Shown: piece by piece, positions 8,346 through 15,592 of the stretch | Position numbering within the stretch: the first letter of the stretch is position 1 | How the letters are laid out: the number at the start of each line of letters is the position of its first letter | Origin: a virus | DNA length: 21,936 nucleotides | IMG/VR virus record: IMGVR_UViG_3300028557_000214 | Span: 1 to 21,936 of that record | Strand: one strand, 5' to 3' | Program-made: the position numbers and the translations under genes | Notes under the pieces: model-generated | What the model saw: the letters and a program-made list of their open reading frames with translations, nothing else | What the model was told of the DNA's origin: nothing | Databases searched by the model: none

Positions 8346-9014
8346 TTATTCAAAATTACAACATTTTAAGAAATATTGTAAAGAAATATTTAATTTAATT
8401 GCTGAAAGTGTCGAATTGAACAATAACTCCTTAACTCCGTCTTTTTCCATTTCTCCAAATTTAGGATAATCGTATGTTGAATAGTTCGCTAATCCTTTTA
8501 CATTTGGCACTCTTTTACGTTTGATTGTTTCTAAAAATTCATTTAGTAAAGATTTCAAAGGTCGCAAAGATTCGTTTTGCCGGTCAATATTTAACTTTGT
8601 CCAGTCGCTCCAATGTACAAACCAAAGTTCACAATTTGACGTTATTAACTCAGTTGAGTTTGATGTTTCTTCTGTTGGTGATTTCAACCAAACAAAAGGA
8701 AGTTTGTCGCTTTCTTTACCTTTGAATTTATCCCACTCGCTTTTGGTGTTTGACAATGTGCCGTCTAGTACGGTTGGACGTTGCAAAGTAAAATCTGAAA
8801 GCATCGTATAAGCTGTTTCAACTCCTGAAAGCGTGACTGAATTATTTGATATTGACTTAATTGTTTTGCCGTCCAATTTCTTGAATAGCTTAATCCATCG
8901 TAAACATTTGAAAGTTATTGTTTGCTCGTTAGCATCAGATAATTCCGAAACGGCTGTAACTTCTAAACTTACATCGAGTGAATTTACTATACTTTTGATT
9001 TGATTTACAACCAC
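8346..9014 (-). CDS. Head-tail connector/tail completion-like protein
   Basis: 222 aa with no ATG near its beginning. The GTG at 9014 overlaps the preceding stop by 10 nt and is the best start available; the next in-frame ATG lies ~70 residues in and would remove conserved-looking sequence. The protein has a mixed alpha/beta make-up (LPFVWLKSPTEETS, ELWFVHWSDWTKLN, FGEMEKDGVKELLFNSTLSAIKLNISLQYFLKCC). The pattern of a VWL segment followed by a long strand-rich C-terminus resembles minor tail or head-tail joining proteins placed between connector and tube genes. I do not recognise a named domain. The role is inferred from position between the adaptor-like gene and the tube gene. Confidence 0.7.
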   Translation of the reverse strand: MVVNQIKSIVNSLDVSLEVTAVSELSDANEQTITFKCLRWIKLFKKLDGKTIKSISNNSVTLSGVETAYTMLSDFTLQRPTVLDGTLSNTKSEWDKFKGKESDKLPFVWLKSPTEETSNSTELITSNCELWFVHWSDWTKLNIDRQNESLRPLKSLLNEFLETIKRKRVPNVKGLANYSTYDYPKFGEMEKDGVKELLFNSTLSAIKLNISLQYFLKCCNFE

Positions 9015-9460
9015 GACTTATATCTTAAAAGTTGACCGTTAAATAAAGTTACTCCGTTCTTAACTATTCTATTTTGAATAGCTCTAAATGTCGAAACTCC
9101 TTGATTGAAAATATTATAATCATTAGTCAAAGTCCCTGCTTCAATGCTTGCTGTTGAATTACCTATTGAAGTTGGAATAGTTGGCGTATCGTAACAATAA
9201 TGCCACCAAATCAAACAAAGTAACATTTCTTTAATTCCTTTTGATGTTAAAATAGTACTGCAATAATCAATAGTAAATGGTTCTAAATATTCGTCTGGAA
9301 TAGTACCGATATAAGAAACTAACAAATCCGCTCCGAAAAGTTGATTAAGGTAATAATCTTCATAACGTTCAATGCACTCTTCTAGCTTTGCGCCATCGTC
9401 CTGAAATGCTATCGAAACGGCATATCTTAGCGTAAAATCTTCAATTGTGATTATTGGCAT
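9005..9460 (-). CDS. Putative head-tail adaptor protein
   Basis: 151 aa. The N-terminal ~60 residues are helical and acidic (DDGAKLEECIERYEDYYLNQLFGADL), with YLNQLFGADLLVSYI resembling the start of Bacteroidota connector proteins in which a motif like YLxxLLGxxL follows the first helix. A hydrophobic helix follows (KGIKEMLLCLIWWHYCYD). It sits after the capsid and glycosyltransferase genes and before tail genes, the usual place for gp6-type adaptors, which bind beneath the portal ring. Its ATG overlaps the glycosyltransferase gene end by 20 nt. The adaptor call is by order and weak similarity. Confidence 0.7.
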   Translation of the reverse strand: MPIITIEDFTLRYAVSIAFQDDGAKLEECIERYEDYYLNQLFGADLLVSYIGTIPDEYLEPFTIDYCSTILTSKGIKEMLLCLIWWHYCYDTPTIPTSIGNSTASIEAGTLTNDYNIFNQGVSTFRAIQNRIVKNGVTLFNGQLLRYKSWL

Positions 9461-10184
9461 TTCTTAATTTTATTAGCTTCGTTTGTACTGATTTAGGGAA
9501 CAAATTAAACACTTTATTTTCATCTACTTTTGTAAATAAACCCGTATTTGTTTCTTCGGTATAAAGAAATCTTCTTTTCAATGAAATAGTGTTAAATCCG
9601 TCCGTATGCACTCCATTTGAAAAACCGTTGTATTTTACGTTTTTCAGTTCGCATTTAGAAAACAACCAAGTGTCAACTCCATATTTTGGAAAAACATTTT
9701 CTTTAACTTTATCAATTGCATATTTTGAAACGCACATAAATAACGCTGGTTTGTTTTCTTCAATCTGAAATAAACCAGCAGTATTATCTAAAATATTATA
9801 GAAATTTCCGCTATTCCATTGAACCCAATCATGACCGCTTTGCAAGGCTTCAAATGAATCTTTGATACGTGTTTCAAAAGAATAATTGTCCGAAGCGCAT
9901 AAAAGCATTCCGCTACTTTCCTTACTCATGTTATCTCTAATGACTATCCATTTTTGACCTAGTGAAATCCATTCAGATAATTCAATAAAAACTATTCTTT
10001 TACAGTTAGCTTTTTTTAATTTATCCTTAAATTTCAATAGATTTTCACGTCCAAAATAATTATCGCTTTGCTCTTCGCAAACAATTAACTCCCATTTTGG
10101 GGCATCTTTTTGATTACATAAAGCCGTTAATTGAAGCCAAATGATAGAAGCATTATTGTAAGTAGGCAAAGCACAACTTATCAT
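9441..10184 (-). CDS. Family-2-like glycosyltransferase inside head module
   Basis: 247 aa. It begins with a typical GT-A opening, SCALPTYNN (residues 3-11), followed by LQLTALCNQ and WELIVCEEQ, the nucleotide-binding Rossmann half. Residues 74-84 (SLGQKWIVIRD) and 94-101 (LLCASDNY) correspond to the region that normally carries the DXD motif; here the acidic site is ASDN rather than a plain DXD, so metal use cannot be assured. The middle part (GHDWVQWNSGNFYNIL) and YAIDKV are consistent with acceptor-site loops. It is translated in an ATGA overlap with the small gene before it and lies among capsid and connector genes, suggesting that it glycosylates a virion protein or is expressed with structural genes to alter the host surface. 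The fold call is good; donor and acceptor are unknown. Confidence 0.8.
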   Translation of the reverse strand: MISCALPTYNNASIIWLQLTALCNQKDAPKWELIVCEEQSDNYFGRENLLKFKDKLKKANCKRIVFIELSEWISLGQKWIVIRDNMSKESSGMLLCASDNYSFETRIKDSFEALQSGHDWVQWNSGNFYNILDNTAGLFQIEENKPALFMCVSKYAIDKVKENVFPKYGVDTWLFSKCELKNVKYNGFSNGVHTDGFNTISLKRRFLYTEETNTGLFTKVDENKVFNLFPKSVQTKLIKLRNANNHN

Positions 10185-10375
10185 AATTCAAAAACGTTTA
10201 ATTTAACTTCAATTTTGTTTATCATTCGTGAGTTTGGTGCTTTTTCTTTAATTCTTAAAATCTTTAAATACCCCTTTTCTTCTAAACTTTTTGCAGTTTG
10301 TTTTTTTAGCGTTTTATTTTCTCCAATTGAAAACATGCCTTCTAAGTTTTTAATTATTTTACAAGCTACTCTCAT
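10181..10375 (-). CDS. Small protein after major capsid gene
   Basis: 64 aa from the ATG at 10375. A longer frame begins at 10411, but that ATG sits in the stem of the preceding terminator, so the internal ATG is preferred. The peptide (KIIKNLEGMFSIGENKTLKKQTAKSLEEKGYLKIL) resembles small phage proteins of the pattern 'FNxGExxxLxxxxAKxLxxxGYxE' often found next to capsid or connector genes. No enzymatic motif, signal or membrane segment. It ends in an ATGA overlap with the glycosyltransferase gene. Function unknown; a minor head component is possible. Confidence 0.65.
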   Translation of the reverse strand: MRVACKIIKNLEGMFSIGENKTLKKQTAKSLEEKGYLKILRIKEKAPNSRMINKIEVKLNVFEL

Positions 10376-10390
10376 AACACTTTTTACCAC

Positions 10391-10418
10391 CAAAACCCCG
10401 AATGTTTCCATTCAGGGC
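10391..10418 (-). terminator. Intrinsic terminator behind major capsid gene
   Basis: On the minus strand CCCTGAATG, loop GAAA, CATTCGGGG, then TTTTG. The nine-pair stem closes on a GNRA-type tetraloop and contains one T-G pair that would be a C-A mismatch in plus-strand RNA, so it is directional for the minus strand. It begins about 20 nt after the capsid stop codon. The T tract is short, so partial read-through into the downstream genes is likely. Confidence 0.72.
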
Positions 10419-10437
10419 GTTTGATGTCTTTTTTATT

Positions 10438-11709
10438 CTAAGATGCTGTAATTGCGGTTACTGCTGCATCAACATCAGTAATTTTGATAAAGCCAGTTTG
10501 GTCAACTGTTCTAATTAAGAACAATAAACGCTTTCTAACTTTTAACGTCAGCATATCTTCTACGAAAGTAGTATCATTTGAATCAGATTTTGAAACCAAT
10601 AAGCCATTTTTTTCATAGATACGAGCGAAACGAGAATCACCTAATACCAATTGATTCGCTGGAAAAATGTTGCTTTCAACTACTAACATTCCATCAACTT
10701 CTCTCCCATCACGAGTAACAAATGGAGGAATAACGTAATTTTCGTTAGCATCTTTTGTTAATCTCATTTTGTTGATTGTTGATTTTCTCATTACAACAAA
10801 ATTTGGAGTGTATTTTCCACCACCAGTAATTGAAATCTGCTCGGTTGAAACCGCAAGTAAATCGTAAATGGTAGCATCTTCAACTTTAGTAATTCCAGTT
10901 GCTGAAAATGCTGGAACTGAAGCAAATAAACCTTTGATGTCGTTTGTTCCTGTTCCGTTTGCTAACTTGTTGTCAATAGCTAAATCAACATTAGTTTTCA
11001 AGAACATTTCTAACTCACCTGCTGCCATTGCTTCATCTTCAAAGAACTCTTCTGAAACAACCAAGGTATCACCAATTTTTTGAAGTGGTAAAGTGTACAT
11101 TTGAAATTTAGCTTCTGATTTTGGAAAAGTTCCGCCCTCTGCTATTCTTGCTGCTGCTCTTACACTTGTGTCTTGGTCCCAGTCCATATAACGAACAATT
11201 CCGTTATCATTTGTTGAGTTCATTGGAATTTTCGGGAACAAATCATACAATGATAATTTACGGCTTGCTAATTGTCCGATTCCCATTAAGTCGTCAGCGT
11301 GTCCATTGTTTGCAATGTTAGCTCGAACAACTTCGCCTGTTTTCAAAACTAAATCAGTAGAACTGATTTTAGTAGCCAAAGCCTTTAACTGTTCTTTGTT
11401 TTCTTTCAAAGACTTAATGATTTCGCTTTCATTTTGATTCGAGCTTTTCTCACTATTCTTTGAAATCAATTCAGCTAAACGGATAGCTTCTTTTTTGATA
11501 GCCTCGTTTGCATCTTTCAAAGATTCAAATTCTTCTTTTGAAACTTTGCCTTCAATCGAATCTTCAATTTCTTTGAAATACTCATCGTTTGATTTTGAAA
11601 GCTCGTTTAAAAGTTCGTTTCTTTTTTCGGCTTCCATTTTTTCATAAACATCGTTAGCTATTGATTTAAATGCTAAAAATGTCGCTACTGTAAAAAATTT
11701 CTTTTTCAT
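10438..11709 (-). CDS. Major capsid protein, HK97 fold
   Basis: 423 aa from the ATG at 11709. The frame is open further upstream to 11832, but that part overlaps the protease gene and reads as low-quality sequence, while MKKKFFTVATFLAF follows directly after the protease stop. Residues ~22-115 form a charged coiled coil, the scaffolding delta domain that is normally removed by the prohead protease. The mature shell part starts around residue 120 and contains GIGQLASRKLSLYDLFPKIP, a VVSEEFFEDEA segment (the E-loop/spine-helix region), NKLANGTGTNDIKGL and KVRKRLLFLIRT near the C-terminus, all typical of HK97-type capsid proteins. It is followed by a terminator. Gene order (portal, protease, capsid) supports the call. 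Confidence 0.92.
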   Translation of the reverse strand: MKKKFFTVATFLAFKSIANDVYEKMEAEKRNELLNELSKSNDEYFKEIEDSIEGKVSKEEFESLKDANEAIKKEAIRLAELISKNSEKSSNQNESEIIKSLKENKEQLKALATKISSTDLVLKTGEVVRANIANNGHADDLMGIGQLASRKLSLYDLFPKIPMNSTNDNGIVRYMDWDQDTSVRAAARIAEGGTFPKSEAKFQMYTLPLQKIGDTLVVSEEFFEDEAMAAGELEMFLKTNVDLAIDNKLANGTGTNDIKGLFASVPAFSATGITKVEDATIYDLLAVSTEQISITGGGKYTPNFVVMRKSTINKMRLTKDANENYVIPPFVTRDGREVDGMLVVESNIFPANQLVLGDSRFARIYEKNGLLVSKSDSNDTTFVEDMLTLKVRKRLLFLIRTVDQTGFIKITDVDAAVTAITAS

Positions 11710-11719
11710 TTTTTCGGTT

Positions 11720-12496
11720 TTAGTAATATAAATAATTTTTTTTCTCTTGAGTGACGGTTGTCGGCTCGTTTTTATTTTCGTTTGAAGTGTTCTCTGTAAC
11801 GGCTTCAATTGATAATGTTGGTGTTGCGTCATTTGACCCTTTTACTACTGCTGAACCCTCGACTATTTGAGCCTCTGTTACCGCCCAAAAATAACCTTTT
11901 GCATCTGCTACGTCTTTATTTGCTACTTGTGGGTAGTATTTATTCCAGTTAGCTTTTTCACTTGAATACATTGCATCTTCTTTGTTTATACATAAGAATA
12001 TTTTAACGTAACGCATTCCTACTGAATGTTGATTGACACGACCTTTTTTGTACAAATCAAACATATAAGGGTTCACATCTCTTTTAATTTCGGCATCAAA
12101 AACTAACGCTTCCGTGCTGCCTTCTAATTCCAAACCTAACGATTTGAAAGTTCTATTTTCAATATTTACGCTTAATTTATCAATTGTCGAATCTGCAATG
12201 ATTTTGTCAAATTCCATTTCGTGTTCTTGCAATAAAAACACTTGTTTTAATTCAGACAATGACTTTTTCCAAATTCCTTTAATGTGACAATCCATGTGGC
12301 TGTCTATAATATTCGTTGTGTTTATAACAACTTTTACTTTCAGTAAGTCAGGATTATTTTCTTCGCCCTCCGATTTAGTTACAACAATAGGATTTTCAGT
12401 AGTTGAAATATTTAAAACAACATCTCCACGTTTTAACGCTAATTTCTTCTTAGTTAGAATTAAATCTTTGTTCTTAAATACTTCTTCAATTGTCAT
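11720..12496 (-). CDS. HK97-family prohead protease
   Basis: 258 aa. The segment VINTTNIIDSHMDCHIKG (residues 57-74) matches the 'D..gD.i.pG' strand pair of herpesvirus-type assembly proteases, and the catalytic candidates are His92 (LLQEHEM) and Ser158 (VNQHSVGM). Near residues 205-230, VTEAQIVEGSAVVKGSNDATPTLS corresponds to the conserved end of the domain, where phage proteases read 'EvSlV..gaNp.A'. The last ~30 residues are polar and probably disordered. It cleaves the capsid scaffold domain during head maturation. It lies directly before the capsid gene, 10 nt away, and its ATG overlaps the stop of a 27-aa upstream frame as ATGA. Confidence 0.9.
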   Translation of the reverse strand: MTIEEVFKNKDLILTKKKLALKRGDVVLNISTTENPIVVTKSEGEENNPDLLKVKVVINTTNIIDSHMDCHIKGIWKKSLSELKQVFLLQEHEMEFDKIIADSTIDKLSVNIENRTFKSLGLELEGSTEALVFDAEIKRDVNPYMFDLYKKGRVNQHSVGMRYVKIFLCINKEDAMYSSEKANWNKYYPQVANKDVADAKGYFWAVTEAQIVEGSAVVKGSNDATPTLSIEAVTENTSNENKNEPTTVTQEKKNYLYY

Positions 12497-12576
12497 TTTT
12501 TTACAATTTCGTTTGTTTTAACGCTCTTTTCTTTAATTTCTTTAATCTCCTTGATTTCTTTATCTGAAAGTCTCAT
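12493..12576 (-). CDS. 27-aa leader-like peptide before protease
   Basis: A short frame from the ATG at 12576 to a TGA overlapping the protease ATG as ATGA. The peptide is Lys/Glu/Ile-rich and helical (DKEIKEIKEIKEKS). It would be the first translated frame from the leftward member of the divergent promoter pair. It may be a genuine small protein or only a translational-coupling leader; the ATGA junction used at many sites in this genome argues that it is translated. Confidence 0.5.
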   Translation of the reverse strand: MRLSDKEIKEIKEIKEKSVKTNEIVKK

Positions 12577-12584
12577 AAAATCAA

Positions 12585-12620
12585 TTTTTAGCAAATTTAT
12601 AGTAATTAATTGTAAATTTG
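12585..12620 (+). promoter_or_regulatory. Rightward promoter for portal gene
   Basis: Plus-strand TAAATTTG at 12613-12620 fits the -7 box, 17 nt before the portal ATG at 12638; a T-run at 12585-12589 is a weak -33 candidate. Together with the leftward box it forms a perfect inverted repeat, CAAATTTA (12592-12599) and TAAATTTG (12613-12620), separated by 13 nt. Confidence 0.5.
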
Positions 12621-12625
12621 AACAA
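12592..12625 (-). promoter_or_regulatory. Leftward promoter for head and tail genes
   Basis: Minus-strand TAAATTTG at 12599-12592 fits the Bacteroidota -7 box TAnnTTTG. A TTTTTTG tract upstream is the best -33 element but lies 23 nt away instead of about 19. Transcription would begin around 12586, roughly 10 nt before the ATG at 12576. It is the only promoter-like site found ahead of the protease and capsid genes. Confidence 0.5.
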
Positions 12626-12637
12626 AAAATATAAATT

Positions 12638-13864
12638 ATGTCATTTTTCGGATTTAAAGGTAATAAATTTTCATTTGGATTTCAAACGGGAACAGACCAT
12701 TTAACAAGAGGTTTGCCGATTTGGAGCAACCTAATAAATAAAATCTACGGGTTAAATACCCAAGAAGTCTGGGAGACGGTCAACAACAACGAATATAAAT
12801 TATTCTCAACTACTCCAGAAGTTTATATTCCTGTAATGCGAAAAGCTAATTTATTCTCAAACGGTCGTTTTGTCGTGAAAGATTGGAAAACAAACGAACC
12901 TATCGAAAATCACCCAATAATAAAATTACTTGAAAATCCAACGCCTTTAATGAATCGCAACGAATGGCTAATTGCTGTTTCAGTCTTGCATGACATTTAC
13001 GGCAACGTTTACATTTACAAGAATCAACCATCTCGACTTTCAGAAGCACCAAACACGCTTTCAATTTTACCTAATGACGATATTAAGTTGAAACTTTCGG
13101 GCGTAAAATACAAGCAATTGAACGAAGAAGAAATTATCAAAAAATACATTCTTTCGACAAATAACGAGGAATTTGAACCATCCGAAATTATCCACTTAAA
13201 GAACTTTTCAACAGACGGTATCAAAGGTCAATCAATACTCGAATCGTTGCAAATGCCTATAAGCAATGCAAGGGGTTCTTACGGATTTATCAATGTGAAT
13301 AACACAAAACGTGGAGCTCACGGTATAATTTCTCCAAAATCAGGTGCACAAGGAACGATTCCGCTTATTGAAAAAGACCGTCAAGACATTGAAAAACAAT
13401 ATCAACAAGATAACGGAATTTATGACCGTCAAACTCCAATAAAAATAGTTGATAAACCAATCGACTATACTCAGATTAGTTTAGCTTTAAAGGAACAAAT
13501 GCCTTTTGAAACTATAGGTCTAGCTATGTCAAAGGTTGTGGATGCAATTGGTTTAAATATGAATTTATTCTCAACTGATAAACAATCAACTTATGCAAAT
13601 CAAGAAAACGGAGAAAAACAAGCTTACAATAGTTGCATTATTCCATTTGCTGAAAAGTTTTGTTTTGCAATAAATAACAAACTAAACTTAGTTGAAAAAG
13701 GCATTTACATTGAACTTGACTACTCTCATTTACCACCTATGCAAGTAAACGAAACACAGGTAGCTACTGAAATGAAAATGAAAGCCGAAGCTATTGATAA
13801 ACTTGTTCAAGTTGGTTATTCACTTTCTGAAGCAGAGGCACTACTTGGAATTTCATCAAAATAA
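12638..13864 (+). CDS. Portal protein, HK97 type, on opposite strand
   Basis: 408 aa, the only convincing plus-strand gene here. It shows portal features in order: an N-terminal region with PEVYIPVMRKANLFSNG, then NEWLIAVSVLHDIYGNVYIY (residues ~108-127), SEIIHLKNFSTDGIKGQSIL (~188-207), the loop with KRGAHGIISPKSGAQG, KDRQDIEKQYQQ, and the C-terminal EAIDKLVQVGYSLSEAEALLGI typical of the portal C-terminus. It forms the twelve-subunit ring through which DNA enters the head. It occupies its normal slot between terminase and protease but is read in the opposite direction, has its own promoter, and overlaps the last 49 bases of the large terminase gene tail to tail. An A-rich stretch before the ATG serves as ribosome-binding context. 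Confidence 0.93.
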   Translation: MSFFGFKGNKFSFGFQTGTDHLTRGLPIWSNLINKIYGLNTQEVWETVNNNEYKLFSTTPEVYIPVMRKANLFSNGRFVVKDWKTNEPIENHPIIKLLENPTPLMNRNEWLIAVSVLHDIYGNVYIYKNQPSRLSEAPNTLSILPNDDIKLKLSGVKYKQLNEEEIIKKYILSTNNEEFEPSEIIHLKNFSTDGIKGQSILESLQMPISNARGSYGFINVNNTKRGAHGIISPKSGAQGTIPLIEKDRQDIEKQYQQDNGIYDRQTPIKIVDKPIDYTQISLALKEQMPFETIGLAMSKVVDAIGLNMNLFSTDKQSTYANQENGEKQAYNSCIIPFAEKFCFAINNKLNLVEKGIYIELDYSHLPPMQVNETQVATEMKMKAEAIDKLVQVGYSLSEAEALLGISSK

Positions 13865-15249
13865 CCTAAATGAAAATCTCGAGCCATTTTACAAAGTCCC
13901 TCTAAACAGTCGGGGGCATCATCATGTTTAACTGTTCCGTTTTTGTTGTATTCAGTTAAGTTTTTAATGAATTTATCATAATCGCTACCGTGTTCGTAAT
14001 TTGACCTAAATACGCAAGTCATTTTAATAAATCCAGCTAATTGTGTTATTCTTGCATGCTTGTTTGATTTTGCACGTACTGGAATTAAAGCAATAGAATC
14101 TTTTATTTTTGGTTGCAAAAGTTGAGAATACATATTACCTCCGAAATTAGATTCAACGTTGCAATATTCGGGTTGCCAAATATTCAATATATTAGCTGTT
14201 AAATCTACGTTGGTATCCGTTCCTAATTTGGTAAATAATACATCTTCAATGAATAGTTTTTTATTAAACAAAGTACCAATAATTACACAGTGATTATCTT
14301 CCCCTGTGTCTGCTATATCAATGTAAGAAAGCCTACCAATACGTTCTTTAAAGTCAATATTTGAAAAGTCTTGAAAATGTAAATCTGATTTTGGAAACAA
14401 TAATCCCTCTCTTGGGGTTGGGTTTTGCATGTACTGAGTTTGAAAAACCATTTCGTTGATTTTTTCTAAATGCCTCAATTCCTCAATTGTATGCTTTTCA
14501 CTCCATAAAGCCGTTCCATCTTCTTTAATTACTGGCATAGATATAACTCGCCATTCTCCTGGTTCTATTTCTTGCAAATAACCACAAAGGTCATTTTGAT
14601 GTAACCGCTGCATAATTATAATAATCGCTGTATCTCTTGAATTTACACGATTACGAATAGTTGAATCAAATTTATAATTAACTTTTTCTCTAATTGTTGG
14701 ACTTTCTGCATCGTCAGGCTTAATAGGGTCATCAATAATAATTGCTCCTCCAAACTCTACAATTTCATTATCAAAATCCGTTTGCCCTGCTCCAAATCCT
14801 GTTACTTGACCACTTGCGGAACGTGCCAAAACTCCCCCTCCTTCGGTTGTGTACCATTTATCTTTTGCTTTTGAATGTTTTTTAATTTGAACGTAAGGGA
14901 ATAACTCTAAGTATTTATCACTTTGGATAATATCTTTTATAGTTTCTGAATTATCTAATGCCAAAGTGTCTGAATAAGATAAATGAATGAAACGAGCCTT
15001 TGGATTATTAGCAAGTGACCACGAAATAAACATTTTAACTGCTATTTCAGTCTTTCCATAACGTGGAGCTATGTTAAATATTTCACGGTTGTATTTTCCT
15101 TGTGCAATCGCTTCTAACTCATCAAATAAAACTTGATGGTGTGTATTTACGCTAAACTTTTTCCCGTTCAATTCTTTGAAAAAATAACGAGTAAAAAAGC
15201 TAAATGATTTTAAACATTTCGAACGGATAACATCATTTTCAGTAATCAT
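13816..15249 (-). CDS. terL: Terminase large subunit
   Basis: 477 aa. ATPase motor: Walker A variant APRYGKT (residues 61-67) and Walker B IIIDDP (170-175), with QRLHQNDL (214-221) as coupling region. Nuclease domain: acidic candidates in SYIDIAD (D311, D314), CNVESNFGG (E366) and KHDDAPDCLEGL (D443, D444, D447). It pumps DNA through the portal and cuts it. The ATG at 15249 overlaps the small-subunit stop by 11 nt. The last ~16 residues (through SSASASESE) are encoded opposite the 3' end of the portal gene and are low-complexity Ser/Ala/Glu, suggesting that the C-terminus was extended into antisense DNA after the portal was inverted. Confidence 0.95.
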   Translation of the reverse strand: MITENDVIRSKCLKSFSFFTRYFFKELNGKKFSVNTHHQVLFDELEAIAQGKYNREIFNIAPRYGKTEIAVKMFISWSLANNPKARFIHLSYSDTLALDNSETIKDIIQSDKYLELFPYVQIKKHSKAKDKWYTTEGGGVLARSASGQVTGFGAGQTDFDNEIVEFGGAIIIDDPIKPDDAESPTIREKVNYKFDSTIRNRVNSRDTAIIIIMQRLHQNDLCGYLQEIEPGEWRVISMPVIKEDGTALWSEKHTIEELRHLEKINEMVFQTQYMQNPTPREGLLFPKSDLHFQDFSNIDFKERIGRLSYIDIADTGEDNHCVIIGTLFNKKLFIEDVLFTKLGTDTNVDLTANILNIWQPEYCNVESNFGGNMYSQLLQPKIKDSIALIPVRAKSNKHARITQLAGFIKMTCVFRSNYEHGSDYDKFIKNLTEYNKNGTVKHDDAPDCLEGLCKMARDFHLGYFDEIPSSASASESE

Positions 15250-15592
15250 TTTCTAATTCGTCAGCTTTTTTCTTAGCTTGTTCAACTGTTAATTGATTGA
15301 TTGATTGTCCGTTTGTGGTTAGGTCTTGTTGCGGAGCTCCATACCCTGAGTCCATTAATGCTTTATAAGCATTAACATCTCCCTCCCTTGCTTTCTTAAC
15401 TAGTGCTAAAGTCATTAAATCTTCTTGACTCATAACTTCATCTTTACCATTTAAGGGGTTTTTTAAAGACTGTTCAACATCAAGCCATTTTCTCGCTATA
15501 GTTGACCTGTTTTTACTCCCTTTTGGTCTACCGTTAGGGTTTCCGCTTTCTCCTTTTTTCCAATTTGGCTTTAAATTGTTTTCTTTATTCAT
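15239..15592 (-). CDS. terS: Terminase small subunit-like, DUF5681 type
   Basis: 117 aa from the ATG at 15592; the frame is open 11 codons further but that part overlaps the nuclease gene and lacks the family pattern. Residues 12-30 contain WKKGESGNPNGRPKGSKNRS, the Gly/Pro/Arg/Lys-rich motif of DUF5681 proteins found next to phage terminases, here probably a DNA-contacting arm. A helical segment with LALVKKAREGDVNAYKALMDSGYGAP follows, as in small terminase and DUF5681 proteins. Its stop overlaps the large-subunit start and its start overlaps the PLD gene by 8 nt. It probably recognises the packaging site. Assignment is by motif and position. Confidence 0.85.
   Translation of the reverse strand: MNKENNLKPNWKKGESGNPNGRPKGSKNRSTIARKWLDVEQSLKNPLNGKDEVMSQEDLMTLALVKKAREGDVNAYKALMDSGYGAPQQDLTTNGQSINQLTVEQAKKKADELENDY

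Noticed and set aside
10412-10438. Upstream starts for the small protein after the capsid gene
   Set aside because: The ATG at 10411 lies within the capsid terminator stem, so the ATG at 10375 was taken as the start.
11710-11832. 41-residue N-terminal extension of the capsid protein
   Set aside because: It overlaps the protease gene, is basic and low in structure, and the ATG at 11709 fits the gap between genes.
12667-13877. Near-match inverted repeat ATTTTCATTT flanking the portal as invertase sites
   Set aside because: Only 10 contiguous AT-rich bases match, the left copy lies inside the portal gene, and no invertase gene is present, so chance is the better explanation.
15283-15307. ATTG repeats as a microsatellite or phase-variable tract
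   Set aside because: Only about three tandem ATTG units occur within the terS coding region, too few to suggest slippage-based switching.
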